DNA of 64,000 nucleotides from Aromatoleum petrolei (GTDB taxonomy: Bacteria; Pseudomonadota; Gammaproteobacteria; Burkholderiales; Rhodocyclaceae): positions 4,596,501-4,660,500 of the forward strand of contig NZ_CP059560.1 in NCBI RefSeq assembly GCF_017894385.1. Direction: 5' to 3'. Positions within the stretch are counted from its first letter, which is position 1; the number at the start of each line of letters is the position of its first letter. Both the position numbers and the translations under genes were made by a program. Below are positions 8,239 through 23,310 of the stretch, piece by piece. The notes beneath the pieces were generated by a model. The model did not search any database. It was not told the DNA's origin and saw only the letters and a program-made list of their open reading frames with translations.

Positions 8239-9015
8239 ATGAGAACGCGACAGATACTTGATGAAAGGCCGCCCACCCCAGTGCGTCCGCAGGAGCAGCG
8301 TGACGCGAAGGTGCTACGCCTCGGGCAGGAGCGGCGGGCGAAGGCGGCTGCAGGTGCAGACGCGGAGCTGATCTATCGCCGCATCCTTGCGGCGATCATC
8401 GAGCATCGCCTCGCGCCGGGGCGCAAGCTCGTCGAAGAGCGGCTCGCGGCGGTGTTCGGCGCGAGCCGCGCGATGATCCGGCAGGTGCTCACGCGCCTGT
8501 CGCACGAGATGGTCGTGACGCTGGTGCCGAACCGCGGCGCCTTCGTCGCCGAGCCCACCGTGGAGGAGGCGCGCGAAGTATTCGAGGCGCGGCGGCTGAT
8601 CGAGCCGGCGCTGGCGCGCAAGCTGGCGTTGTCGGCGACGCCCGCGCAGTTGGCGCGCTTGCGCGAGTTGGTCGTCACCGAGGAGAAGGCGCGTGCGCAG
8701 CGCGACCGCCAACTGGTGATCCGGCTGTCGGGCGAATTCCACCTGGAGATCGCGGAGATGGCCGGCAACGCGATCCTCGCGCGGCAGATGCGCGAGCTGA
8801 CGCTGCTGACCTGCCTGATCATCATCCTGTACGACTCGCCCGTGGGGCGGGCCTGTCCGGAAGACGAGCATCGGCGCCTGCTGGAAGCCTTTTCACGGCG
8901 CGACGAGGAGACCGCCGCCGCGCTGATGCTGCATCACCTCGACCACGTCGAGCAGTCGCTCGACATCAGTCTCGCCGCGCAGGAGGACGACGACCTGGAG
9001 CGGATCTTCTCCTGA
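8239..9015 (+). CDS. GntR-family (FCD) transcriptional regulator
   Basis: The 258-residue protein has a winged helix at about residues 42-105 (GRKLVEERLAAVFGASRAMI, then NRGAFVAEPTVEEAREVFEA). An all-alpha FCD ligand domain follows (about 115-240). It is divergent from the MFS operon, with the shared palindrome between them. It is a clear paralog of the regulator at 9041-9796: both contain NRGAFVAEPTVEEAREVFE and the TCLII.LYD segment. A role as repressor of the catabolic genes, relieved by a carboxylate ligand, is the usual FCD mode and is inferred here. About 40 residues precede the winged helix, so a later start is possible. Confidence 0.9.
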   Translation: MRTRQILDERPPTPVRPQEQRDAKVLRLGQERRAKAAAGADAELIYRRILAAIIEHRLAPGRKLVEERLAAVFGASRAMIRQVLTRLSHEMVVTLVPNRGAFVAEPTVEEAREVFEARRLIEPALARKLALSATPAQLARLRELVVTEEKARAQRDRQLVIRLSGEFHLEIAEMAGNAILARQMRELTLLTCLIIILYDSPVGRACPEDEHRRLLEAFSRRDEETAAALMLHHLDHVEQSLDISLAAQEDDDLERIFS

Positions 9016-9040
9016 TCCGGGAACGCGGGAGGGGCCGGGT

Positions 9041-9796
9041 TCAGCCGGCCAGTGCAGCTTCCAGATCGAGTTCCTCTGGGCGGCCGCGCGAGAGGTCGAG
9101 GCAGGCTTCGACGTGCTGGAGATGCTCGGTCATCAAACGGATCGCAGTGGCTTCGTCGCCGTCGGCAAGCGCCTGAGTGATCTCGGAGTGCTCCTGGTCA
9201 CGGCAGGCGGGCACGGAAGGGGCGTCATAGAGGAAGATGATGAGGCAGGTGAGCGAGGCCAGTTCATGCATCAGGCGTGCGGCCAGCGTGCTGCCGGAGA
9301 GCTCCGCGAGCAGCACGTGGTATTCGCCCGAGAGGCGGATGATGGCGCGGCGGTCGCGCGCGGCGCGGGCGGCTTCCTCGGCTGCGACGTGGGCGCGCAG
9401 GCGGGCGATGATCGCCGGGTCCTTCTTCGCGACGATGCGGTGTACGACCAGCGCTTCGAGCGGGCGGCGGACTTCGAAGACCTCGCGCGCCTCCTCCACG
9501 GTGGGCTCGGCGACGAAGGCGCCGCGGTTCGGATGCAGCACGACCACGCGCTCCAGCGCGAGGCGCGCGAGCACCTGGCGCACGCGCGCGCGGCTCACGC
9601 CGAAGATCTTCGCGAGCTTGTCCTCGCCGAGCTTGGTGCCCGGCGGCAGGCGGTGCTCCATGATGGACGTGATGATGCGCTCGTAGATCTCCTGGTCCGA
9701 CGCGCCGCCTTCGCCATCGTTCGCCAGCCGCTCGTCGTGCAAGGGGGCGGGCGACGATGCGCGGCTGCCGCGCTGTTTGACCGTCATTTTTTCCAT
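9041..9796 (-). CDS. GntR-family (FCD) transcriptional regulator, paralog
   Basis: The 251-residue protein is taken from the ATG of MEKMTVKQ; AGGACGACAGG precedes it, whereas an upstream TTG start has no support. A winged helix (GTKLGEDKLAKIFGVSRARV) precedes an FCD domain. It is a recent-looking paralog of the gene at 8239 and is divergent from the dihydropyrimidinase gene. The two regulator genes converge, separated by 25 bases. Duplicated FCD regulators flanking one pathway, each beside the same operator, suggest either cross-regulation or response to two related effectors. Confidence 0.9.
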   Translation of the reverse strand: MEKMTVKQRGSRASSPAPLHDERLANDGEGGASDQEIYERIITSIMEHRLPPGTKLGEDKLAKIFGVSRARVRQVLARLALERVVVLHPNRGAFVAEPTVEEAREVFEVRRPLEALVVHRIVAKKDPAIIARLRAHVAAEEAARAARDRRAIIRLSGEYHVLLAELSGSTLAARLMHELASLTCLIIFLYDAPSVPACRDQEHSEITQALADGDEATAIRLMTEHLQHVEACLDLSRGRPEELDLEAALAG

Positions 9797-10019
9797 CCTG
9801 TCGTCCTGCGCCTGAGGGGCCCGCAAAGCCGGGCCGAGTCTCGAATTCTACGATTCGCGCGGATGCAGCGGCAAGAAAAGCCCGCGGCCTGTCTGCATTT
9901 CCGAACTATTGAGTCGACGTTCGAACTACTGGCCTCCTTGTGCGCAAGTCCGATTTGCTTTGTCTGGGTCGGCGGTAGTCGATGAATTTTGCTTGCATGT
10001 CGGAAAAAACATCGATAAA

Positions 10020-10029
10020 TTGTCGACAA
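10020..10029. promoter_or_regulatory. Putative GntR/FCD operator, copy 2
   Basis: TTGTCGACAA occurs here in the context ataaaTTGTCGACAAaat, almost the same flanks as copy 1 (aataaaTTGTCGACAAaaa). It lies between the GntR paralog and the dihydropyrimidinase gene, about 88 bases before the latter's start. A related GTCGAC core also occurs at 9913-9918 in the same gap, with poorer flanks. Confidence 0.6.
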
Positions 10030-10116
10030 AATAGATATTGATATTGGACAGGCGTGTCGTCCCAAACAGTGGAGATCGCATTCGCCGGCCAGACCCCGAT
10101 AAATATGGAGACAACA

Positions 10117-11556
10117 ATGGACAGTTTCGACCTGGTGGTGCGCAACGCCCACGTCGTGACGGCGGCGGATGAGTTCGATTGCGAGATCGGTGTGCGCGAC
10201 GGCGTGATCGCCGCGCTGGGCAGGAATCTGCCCGCCGGTCGTGAGGAAATCGACGCGGCCGGGCGCTACGTCATGCCGGGCGGCATCGACGGACACTGCC
10301 ACCTCGATCAGCCGATGAACGACGGCACGAAGATGGCCGACGATTTTTATAGCGGCACCCTGTCGGCGGCCTGCGGCGGCACGACCACCGTGTTGCCCTT
10401 CGCCTGCCAGTTCAAGGGGCAGTCCCTGCGGGCGGCGGTGGATGACTACCATGCGCGCGCGGGCGACAAGGCGGTGATCGACTACGCCTTCCACCTGATC
10501 GTCAGCGACCCGACGCCGGACGTGCTGCAGCGCGAACTGCCGGCGCTGATCAAGGAGGGCTACACGTCGTTCAAGATCTACATGACCTACGACGACCTCA
10601 AGCTCAACGACCGCCAGATCCTCGAGACGCTCGCGGTGGCGAGGCGCGAGGGGGCGATGGTGATGATCCACGCGGAGAACACCGACTGCATCGCGTGGCT
10701 CACCGAACAGCTCCTCGCGGCTGGCCACACCGCGCCGCGCTTCCACGCGGCGTCGCGGCCGATGCTGGTGGAGCGCGAGGCGACGCACCGGGCGATCTCG
10801 CTGTCCGAGCTCGTCGATGTGCCGGTGCTGATCGTGCACGTGTCGGGGCGCGAGGCGGTCGAGCAGATCCGCTGGGCGCAGGGGCGCGGCCTGCAGGTGT
10901 ATGGCGAGACCTGTCCGCAGTACCTCTTCCTGACCAGCGAGCACCTCGAGGGCGACGACCTGCACGGCGCGAAATGCGTGTGCAGCCCGCCGCCGCGCGA
11001 CAAGGCGAACCAGAAGGTGGTGTGGGACGGGCTGGAGAACGGTGTGTTCCAGCTCTTCTCGTCGGACCACGCGCCCTTCCGCTTCGACGATCCGCAGGGC
11101 AAGAAGGCGGCGGGCGAAAACGCCTCCTTCGACCAGATCCCGAACGGCATCCCGGGGCTGGAGACGCGCATGGCGCTGCTGTTCTCGGAAGGCGTGCTCA
11201 CGGGCCGCATCGACCCGCAGAGCTTCGTCGCGCTGACCTCGACCAACGTCGCGCGCCTGTATGGCCTGTATCCGCGCAAGGGCAGCATCGCCGTGGGTTG
11301 CGATGCGGACATCGTGATCTGGGATACCGATGTCGACGTGACGATCCGCAACGAGGATCTGCACCACAACGTCGATTACACGCCTTACGAGGGCATGCAC
11401 CTGAAGGCGTGGCCGGGCGTGACGATCTCGCGCGGCGAGGTCGTGTGGGCGAACGGCCGGGCGCAGGCGCGCAAGGGCCGCGGACGCTTCCTCGAATGCT
11501 CCAAGCCGCTGCCGGCGCGGCCGAAGAGCGAGCGCAGGCTGGTGCGGGAAGGCTAG
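10117..11556 (+). CDS. Dihydropyrimidinase / D-hydantoinase
   Basis: The 479-residue amidohydrolase starts at MDSFDLVV, where GGAG lies 6 bases upstream; two earlier in-frame starts are rejected. All binuclear-metal ligands are visible: H60 and H62 in GHCHLD, carboxylated K153 in SFKIYM, H185 in IHAEN, H241 in IVHVSG and D317 in SSDHAPF. CSPPPRD and NGIPGLETR are dihydropyrimidinase/hydantoinase signatures and argue against allantoinase. It opens 5,6-dihydropyrimidines or 5-substituted hydantoins to N-carbamoyl acids. No carbamoylase or beta-ureidopropionase gene is in the window. It is monocistronic, with a terminator-like hairpin at 11632-11666. Confidence 0.9.
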   Translation: MDSFDLVVRNAHVVTAADEFDCEIGVRDGVIAALGRNLPAGREEIDAAGRYVMPGGIDGHCHLDQPMNDGTKMADDFYSGTLSAACGGTTTVLPFACQFKGQSLRAAVDDYHARAGDKAVIDYAFHLIVSDPTPDVLQRELPALIKEGYTSFKIYMTYDDLKLNDRQILETLAVARREGAMVMIHAENTDCIAWLTEQLLAAGHTAPRFHAASRPMLVEREATHRAISLSELVDVPVLIVHVSGREAVEQIRWAQGRGLQVYGETCPQYLFLTSEHLEGDDLHGAKCVCSPPPRDKANQKVVWDGLENGVFQLFSSDHAPFRFDDPQGKKAAGENASFDQIPNGIPGLETRMALLFSEGVLTGRIDPQSFVALTSTNVARLYGLYPRKGSIAVGCDADIVIWDTDVDVTIRNEDLHHNVDYTPYEGMHLKAWPGVTISRGEVVWANGRAQARKGRGRFLECSKPLPARPKSERRLVREG

Positions 11557-11631
11557 GAGCCTGGCGCGCGCGATTCATCGTCGCGTGCCGTGCGCGGCGC
11601 GTCCCGTATCATGATGGACGACTGGCAAGCG

Positions 11632-11666
11632 AAGTCCGCCTCCGGTATCGTGGGGCGGACTTTTTT
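11632..11666 (+). terminator. Intrinsic terminator or attenuator before the FMN dehydrogenase gene
   Basis: A perfect 9-bp stem (aagtccgcc 11632-11640, ggcggactt 11654-11662) has a 13-nt loop and runs straight into six thymines (11661-11666). It ends the dihydropyrimidinase transcript. It also ends only 18 bases before the next ATG at 11685, leaving almost no room for a promoter, so it may act as a leader attenuator for that gene. Confidence 0.75.
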
Positions 11667-11684
11667 GCTTTGGGAACGGGCGCG

Positions 11685-12863
11685 ATGCCGATGCGCAAAC
11701 TCTACCGGGGCGGCGATCCGCGTCGCGCCCAGAACATTGTCGAACTGCGCGCGATGGCCGCGGCGCGCATCCCCAATTTCTGCTTCGAATACCTCGACGG
11801 CGGCGCGGACGACGAAGTGACGCTGCACCAGAATCGCGCGCGATTCGACGCGGTGACCTTCCAGCCGCGCACGCTGGTCGACGTGTCGGAGCGGGATCTC
11901 GGCTGCGAACTGTTCGGCAGCCGCATCGCGATGCCGGCGATCATCGCGCCGACCGGCTTCAACGGCCTGCTGTCGCACGAGGGTGACCTGATGCTCGCCG
12001 AGGCGGCGCGCGATGCCGGCATCCCGATGTGCCAGAGCATGGTGTCGACGGTGTCGCTGGAGCGCATCGTCGAGTCCGGGGTGCGCCACTGGATGCAGAT
12101 CTATCCGTTCAAGGATCGGGAGAACCTTGCCGGGGTCGTGAAGCGGGCGGAGGTGGCGGGCTCCGAGGCCATCGTGCTGACGACCGACGTCGCGGCCTTC
12201 GGCAATCGCGAGTGGGACCGGCGCAACTATCGCGCGCCGATGAAGCTCAACTTCGACAACCTGGTCGATGTCGCGACGCGCTGGCGCTGGCTCTTCGACG
12301 TGCTGATCCCGCACGGCATGCCGCGCTTCCGCAACCTGGGCGACTTCCTGCCGCCGGGGCAGGACAGCGCGCGCAATGCGGCGACCTTCCTGTCGAGCCA
12401 GATGGATCCGTCGCTGAATTGGGATGACGTCGCGTGGCTGCGCGAGCTGTGGCCGCGCAAGCTGATCGTGAAGGGCATCCTGCGGCCCGACGATGCGCTG
12501 CGCGCAAGGCAGCTGGGCGTGGACGGGCTGGTCGTCACCAACCACGGCGGCCGGCAGCTCGATACCTGCGTTGCGCCGATCGACGTGCTGCCGGAGATCC
12601 GCGAGGCGGTGGGGCCGGAGATGACGCTGATCATCGACAGCGGTCTGCGCCGCGGCAGCGATTTCGTGAAGGCGCGGGCCCTGGGTGCGGACGCGGCGAT
12701 GTCGGGGCGCGCGACCCTGTACGGCCTCGCGGCGGCAGGCAAGCCCGGTGTGGCGCGGGCGCTGGAGATCCTGCGTTCGGAGATCGACCGCACCCTTGCG
12801 CTGCTGGGGTGCCCGGTACTGACCGGTGTCGGGCCGGACTGCGTGCGTTTGCCGCTGCGCTGA
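11685..12863 (+). CDS. FMN-dependent 2-hydroxyacid dehydrogenase (LldD/glycolate-oxidase family)
   Basis: The 392-residue TIM-barrel flavoprotein has family landmarks NFCFEYLDGGADDEVT at the N-terminus, MPAIIAPTGFNGLLSHEGD, KGILRPDDALRARQLGVDG, VTNHGGRQLD with the catalytic histidine/arginine pair, and IIDSGLRRGSDFVKA. Such enzymes oxidise L-lactate, glycolate or mandelate and pass electrons to quinone or oxygen. Substrate specificity is not evident. The ATG at 11685 (MPMRKLYRG) or the one 6 bases later could start it; neither has a strong ribosome-binding site. The gene follows a terminator-like hairpin very closely and shares no obvious operator with the upstream cluster. Confidence 0.88.
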   Translation: MPMRKLYRGGDPRRAQNIVELRAMAAARIPNFCFEYLDGGADDEVTLHQNRARFDAVTFQPRTLVDVSERDLGCELFGSRIAMPAIIAPTGFNGLLSHEGDLMLAEAARDAGIPMCQSMVSTVSLERIVESGVRHWMQIYPFKDRENLAGVVKRAEVAGSEAIVLTTDVAAFGNREWDRRNYRAPMKLNFDNLVDVATRWRWLFDVLIPHGMPRFRNLGDFLPPGQDSARNAATFLSSQMDPSLNWDDVAWLRELWPRKLIVKGILRPDDALRARQLGVDGLVVTNHGGRQLDTCVAPIDVLPEIREAVGPEMTLIIDSGLRRGSDFVKARALGADAAMSGRATLYGLAAAGKPGVARALEILRSEIDRTLALLGCPVLTGVGPDCVRLPLR

Positions 12864-13054
12864 CGAGATGTGTGCAGGGGCGCTTGCGGCGCCCCGCAAC
12901 TTATTGGCGTCGCGTGCGCTCCGAGCGCTTACACTCTCGCCCTTGCGGACGATTTCCGTGCCTGCCGTGCCCCGCGTCCATCCCTTCCGTGCCGCGGCAG
13001 TGGCGCGATGCGCCCCCTCCGATTCATTGCCCTGCAGTTTTTCAAAGGTATTCG

Positions 13055-13546
13055 ATGCACCCGCTTCACGATATTGACGCACTCCTGTTGCTTGCCCTGG
13101 CACTCGCTTCGAAGCGGCGCCCCGCCGAGCTTGTCGAAGCCATCGCCGCAGTCGATCTGCTGCAGGGGGCGATTCCTTCCGAGGCCAAGCTGGCCGAGTC
13201 TTTCGAACGCCTGGCGACGAACGGCCTCGTCTGCGCGGAGGAGGGACGCTTCACGTTGAGCGCGGCCTCGCAGGCGATCGTTACCGGCTTGCCGAAGAAG
13301 GCCGATACGGCCGAGCGCATCTTCGAAGTCCGCCAGCGGCTTGCCGCGCACGTCGCGCAGGGCGAGCAGGGCGCGGCCGTGCCAACGGTCGAGCAACTGA
13401 ACGCTGCGATCCTTGCACACCGCGCTTCGGGACAAGGGGCGGGCCAGAACCTGCTGATGCCCAAGCCCAAGACCGTCGAAACCGAAAGGAAGCGCGCGGG
13501 GCACTGGCGCAAGCCGGCCAGCGCGGCGCGTCGGCGCAAGGGCTGA
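13055..13546 (+). CDS. Conserved-looking hypothetical protein upstream of dbpA
   Basis: I do not recognise this 163-residue protein. The start MHPLHDIDALLLLALAL is preceded by AAAGG at good spacing. The N-terminal 80 residues look like a small helical/winged-helix fold (ELVEAIAAVDLLQGAI, SFERLATNGLVCAEEGRFTL, resembling a helix-turn-helix plus wing). The C-terminus is basic (KPKTVETERKRAGHW to RRRKG), as in nucleic-acid-binding proteins. It ends 14 bases before the dbpA start and is probably cotranscribed with it. An RNA- or DNA-binding role is only a guess from charge and context. Confidence 0.65.
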   Translation: MHPLHDIDALLLLALALASKRRPAELVEAIAAVDLLQGAIPSEAKLAESFERLATNGLVCAEEGRFTLSAASQAIVTGLPKKADTAERIFEVRQRLAAHVAQGEQGAAVPTVEQLNAAILAHRASGQGAGQNLLMPKPKTVETERKRAGHWRKPASAARRRKG

Positions 13547-13560
13547 GGCACGAGGTGAGC

Positions 13561-15018
<1,458 letters not shown>

Positions 15019-15024
15019 CGCGCG

Positions 15025-15552
15025 TCAGGCGGCGGCCGACCACAGCGGTCGGCCGGTGGTGTCGAGGTGGCAGAGGTAGGCGCGCACATCGAACTCCAGC
15101 TGGTGGTAGTCCGGCTCCATGTGGCAGCACAGTTGGTAGAAGGCCTTGTCGTGCTCGCGCTCGCGGATGTGCGCAAGCTCATGCACGACGATCATGCGCA
15201 GGAATGCTTCCGGCATGTCGCGGAAGACGGTCGCGACACGGATCTCGCACTTCGACTTGAGCTTCGCGCCCTGGACGCGGGCGATGCGCGTGTGGGTGCC
15301 GAGCGCATGCTGGATGACCTGCAGTTTGCTGTCGAAGGCCACCCTGCTCAACTGCCCGGCATTGCGCAGGTACTCGCCCCTGATGTCTTGCACGTAATCG
15401 TACAAGGCCTTGTCGGTGCGCACGGCGTGCGCCTGCGGGTACTTGCGCAGCAGCAGCTCGGCGAGCCGGTCCTGCCCGATCAAGTCGTGGACCTGGGCGG
15501 CGAGGGCGGGCGGGTAGCCGGCGAGGTAATTGGGGGTGGGGCGGGGGCGCAT
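15025..15552 (-). CDS. YgjP-like metal-dependent hydrolase (M48/WLM-type)
   Basis: The 175-residue protein has an HExxH zinc motif with a third ligand five residues on (H124-E125, H128 and H134 in VVHELAHIREREHD). This is the YgjP/DUF45 pattern. Family members have been described as putative metallopeptidases, and E. coli YgjP as a UTP pyrophosphatase. It stands alone on the minus strand, ending 6 bases from dbpA on the other strand. The biological role is unknown. Confidence 0.82.
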   Translation of the reverse strand: MRPRPTPNYLAGYPPALAAQVHDLIGQDRLAELLLRKYPQAHAVRTDKALYDYVQDIRGEYLRNAGQLSRVAFDSKLQVIQHALGTHTRIARVQGAKLKSKCEIRVATVFRDMPEAFLRMIVVHELAHIREREHDKAFYQLCCHMEPDYHQLEFDVRAYLCHLDTTGRPLWSAAA

Positions 15553-15681
15553 GGGCGGTCGGGTGTCGCGAAGGCGCGATTGTACCGGTGACCGGGCCGC
15601 TCGCGCCGGCCTGTGGAGGTCATGCTCAACTTTGCCCTCGTGGCAAGGTCAACAGGCGCCTGCGGTCGGCAGCGCCCGCAG

Positions 15682-16446
15682 CTAGCGGTGGCGGAACGCC
15701 GGCGGGCGCTTGTCCAGGAAGGCCTGCAGGCCTTCGCGGAAATCGTCCTCGAGGAAGCAGCGGTGGAAGCGCTCGCGCTCCGCGAGCAGCCCTTCGGCAA
15801 GTCCCGTCTGCGTGCTGCGCACGCTCTCCTTGATGCGGCATGCCACCGGGCTGGAGAACGCGGCGATTTTGCGGGCGATGGCGAGCGCCGTCGACGCGAG
15901 TTCGGCGTCCGGCACGACGCGCGACACCAGTCCGGCGGCGAGCGCCTCCTGCGCATTCATCGCGCGGCCGGTGAGCAGCAGGTCCATCGCTACGTGCTTG
16001 CCCACGACGCGGGCGAGACGCTGCGTGCCGCCCGCCCCCGGCATCGCCGCGAGCGTGATCTCCGGGTGGCAGAAGCGCGCCGATTCGCCGGCGACGACGA
16101 GGTCGCACATCTCGACGAGTTCGCAGCCGCCGCCTGCGGCGAGCCCGTTCACGGCGGCGACGACCGGCTTGCGCGCTTCGCCCAAGGTCTTCACGCAGCC
16201 GACGAAGGCCTCGGCGACCGCCTCCTCGTGCGTCATCCCCGACATCTCGCGGATGTCGGCGCCGGCGCAGAAGTGCTTGAGGGCCGAGGCAATGAGGATC
16301 ACGCGCACCTCGGGCGAGGCCTCGAACGCCGCCACGGCGGTATCGATCTCGTTGCAGAAGGCGCGGCTCAGGGCATTCAGGGCTTCGGCGCGCTTGAGCA
16401 CGATCTGGCCCACGCCGTCTTCGATTGTCACATCCAGTTTGCTCAC
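15682..16446 (-). CDS. Enoyl-CoA hydratase/isomerase family protein
   Basis: The 254-residue crotonase starts at the GTG of VSKLDVTIEDG, with GGAG about 10 bases upstream; the frame continues further upstream without family similarity. The oxyanion-hole segment is HFCAGADIREM. The two catalytic glutamates of hydratases are present in GGGCELVEMCD and PEITLAAMPGAGGTQRL. It should hydrate short or medium trans-2-enoyl-CoA (PaaF/FadB1 type). It is the third gene after the SemiSWEET and VOC genes on the same strand, with a 124-base gap, so cotranscription is possible but not certain. Confidence 0.9.
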   Translation of the reverse strand: MSKLDVTIEDGVGQIVLKRAEALNALSRAFCNEIDTAVAAFEASPEVRVILIASALKHFCAGADIREMSGMTHEEAVAEAFVGCVKTLGEARKPVVAAVNGLAAGGGCELVEMCDLVVAGESARFCHPEITLAAMPGAGGTQRLARVVGKHVAMDLLLTGRAMNAQEALAAGLVSRVVPDAELASTALAIARKIAAFSSPVACRIKESVRSTQTGLAEGLLAERERFHRCFLEDDFREGLQAFLDKRPPAFRHR

Positions 16447-16570
16447 CGTCGTTCTCCGATGAATGGCTGCTTCGATCAGGGGTTCGGGCGGACGGGCTCG
16501 GCCAAGTGCACGTCGCCAGTCGCGACTATAAGGGATGCGGTATCGCCGCATCGCGATCGGCGTGTGCGGC

Positions 16571-16966
16571 TCAGGTTTCGTACAACTCCAGCGGCAGCCC
16601 GTCCGGGTCGGCGAAGAAGGTGAAGCGCCGGCCGGTGAGTTCGTCGAGGCGGATCGGCTCGACCGCGACACCGTGGTTTTCGAGCGCGCGCACGGCGGTG
16701 TCCAGGTCGGCGACCGCGAAGGCGAGGTGGCGCAGGCCACGGGCTTCGGGGCGGGTGGGGCGCGGCGGCGGGGCGGGGAAGGAGAAGAGTTCGAGCTGCG
16801 TGCCGTCGGGCAGGGTGAGGTCGAGCTTCCACGAGTCGCGCGCGGCGCGCCAGGTCTCGGCGATCACGCGCAGGCCGAGCACTTCAGTGTAGAAGCGCTT
16901 CGAGCGCGCGTAGTCGCCGCAGATGATGGCGACGTGGTGCAGGCTGCCGAGCGCGATTCCGGTCAT
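16571..16966 (-). CDS. VOC-family (glyoxalase-like) metalloprotein
   Basis: The 131-residue protein forms a single vicinal-oxygen-chelate module pair. Putative metal ligands are H11 (LHHVAI), E59 (LELFSF), H80 (LRHLAF) and E127 (LPLELYE). This layout matches the small YaeR/GloA2-type group, whose activity is mostly unassigned. The start overlaps the stop of the SemiSWEET gene by 4 bases, so the two are translationally coupled. Confidence 0.85.
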   Translation of the reverse strand: MTGIALGSLHHVAIICGDYARSKRFYTEVLGLRVIAETWRAARDSWKLDLTLPDGTQLELFSFPAPPPRPTRPEARGLRHLAFAVADLDTAVRALENHGVAVEPIRLDELTGRRFTFFADPDGLPLELYET

Positions 16967-17241
16967 GGGCGCCGCTCCCGCCGCTCACGGTCGTAGCGGA
17001 CCTTCATGAACAGGATGCTCAGGGCGAAGAACAGCGTGACGACGTTCGCGAGCGTCACCGGCCACGAGCCGACCAGCACGCCGTAGGCGAGCCACAGCGC
17101 GACGCCGGTGGAGAACACCGAGTACATGCCGAGCGAGATCGCGCGGGCGTCGCGGGTGCGCCAGATGTGCAGCGCCTGCGGCACGAAGGAGGCGGTCGTG
17201 AGGAGGGCGGCGAGGTAGCCGATGGCTTCGGTGGCGGTCAT
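16963..17241 (-). CDS. SemiSWEET-type PQ-loop membrane protein
   Basis: The 92-residue protein has three predicted membrane segments and a PQ motif at residues 21-22 (SFVPQALHIW). This single triple-helix bundle is the bacterial SemiSWEET fold, which dimerises to carry sugars. The substrate is unknown. It overlaps the VOC gene by 4 bases and begins 29 bases from the end of ppc on the same strand. Confidence 0.85.
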   Translation of the reverse strand: MTATEAIGYLAALLTTASFVPQALHIWRTRDARAISLGMYSVFSTGVALWLAYGVLVGSWPVTLANVVTLFFALSILFMKVRYDRERRERRP

Positions 17242-17269
17242 GGCCGGGGGTGTCGGTCAAAGGTCGGCA

Positions 17270-20071
<2,802 letters not shown>

Positions 20072-20126
20072 GGCGGGGAGCGCACCGCGGGGCGGGAAAC
20101 CGTCCGCGCGATGCGTTCAGGGGTGT

Positions 20127-20178
20127 AAAAAGGACCGGCACCACCGCCAGGGAGTGAGCGTTGTGATGCGGTGCCGGT
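20127..20178 (-). terminator. Terminator-like hairpin between eno and ppc
   Basis: On the minus strand, 9-bp arms (accggcacc 20134-20142, ggtgccggt 20170-20178) enclose about 27 bases. The outer side carries a run of five T (aaaaa 20127-20131 on plus). The long loop makes it less certain than the other terminators in the window. It would separate eno from ppc. Confidence 0.5.
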
Positions 20179-20205
20179 TGGAGAGCAATCGTTAGGTCGC
20201 GGCGT

Positions 20206-23219
<3,014 letters not shown>

Positions 23220-23310
23220 GTCTCTCTCGTTCTCTCTTGAATACGTTTCGCGTGGGGCGGACTGTGGTGCTCCGGGCGCCGCGTGGCGGGATGCACTGCG
23301 CGTTTCCGCC

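Noticed and set aside
10117..11556. Allantoinase as an identity for the amidohydrolase next to the racemase-family gene
   Set aside because: CSPPPRD, NGIPGLETR and the FKIYMTY segment are dihydropyrimidinase/D-hydantoinase features, so allantoin catabolism is not supported.
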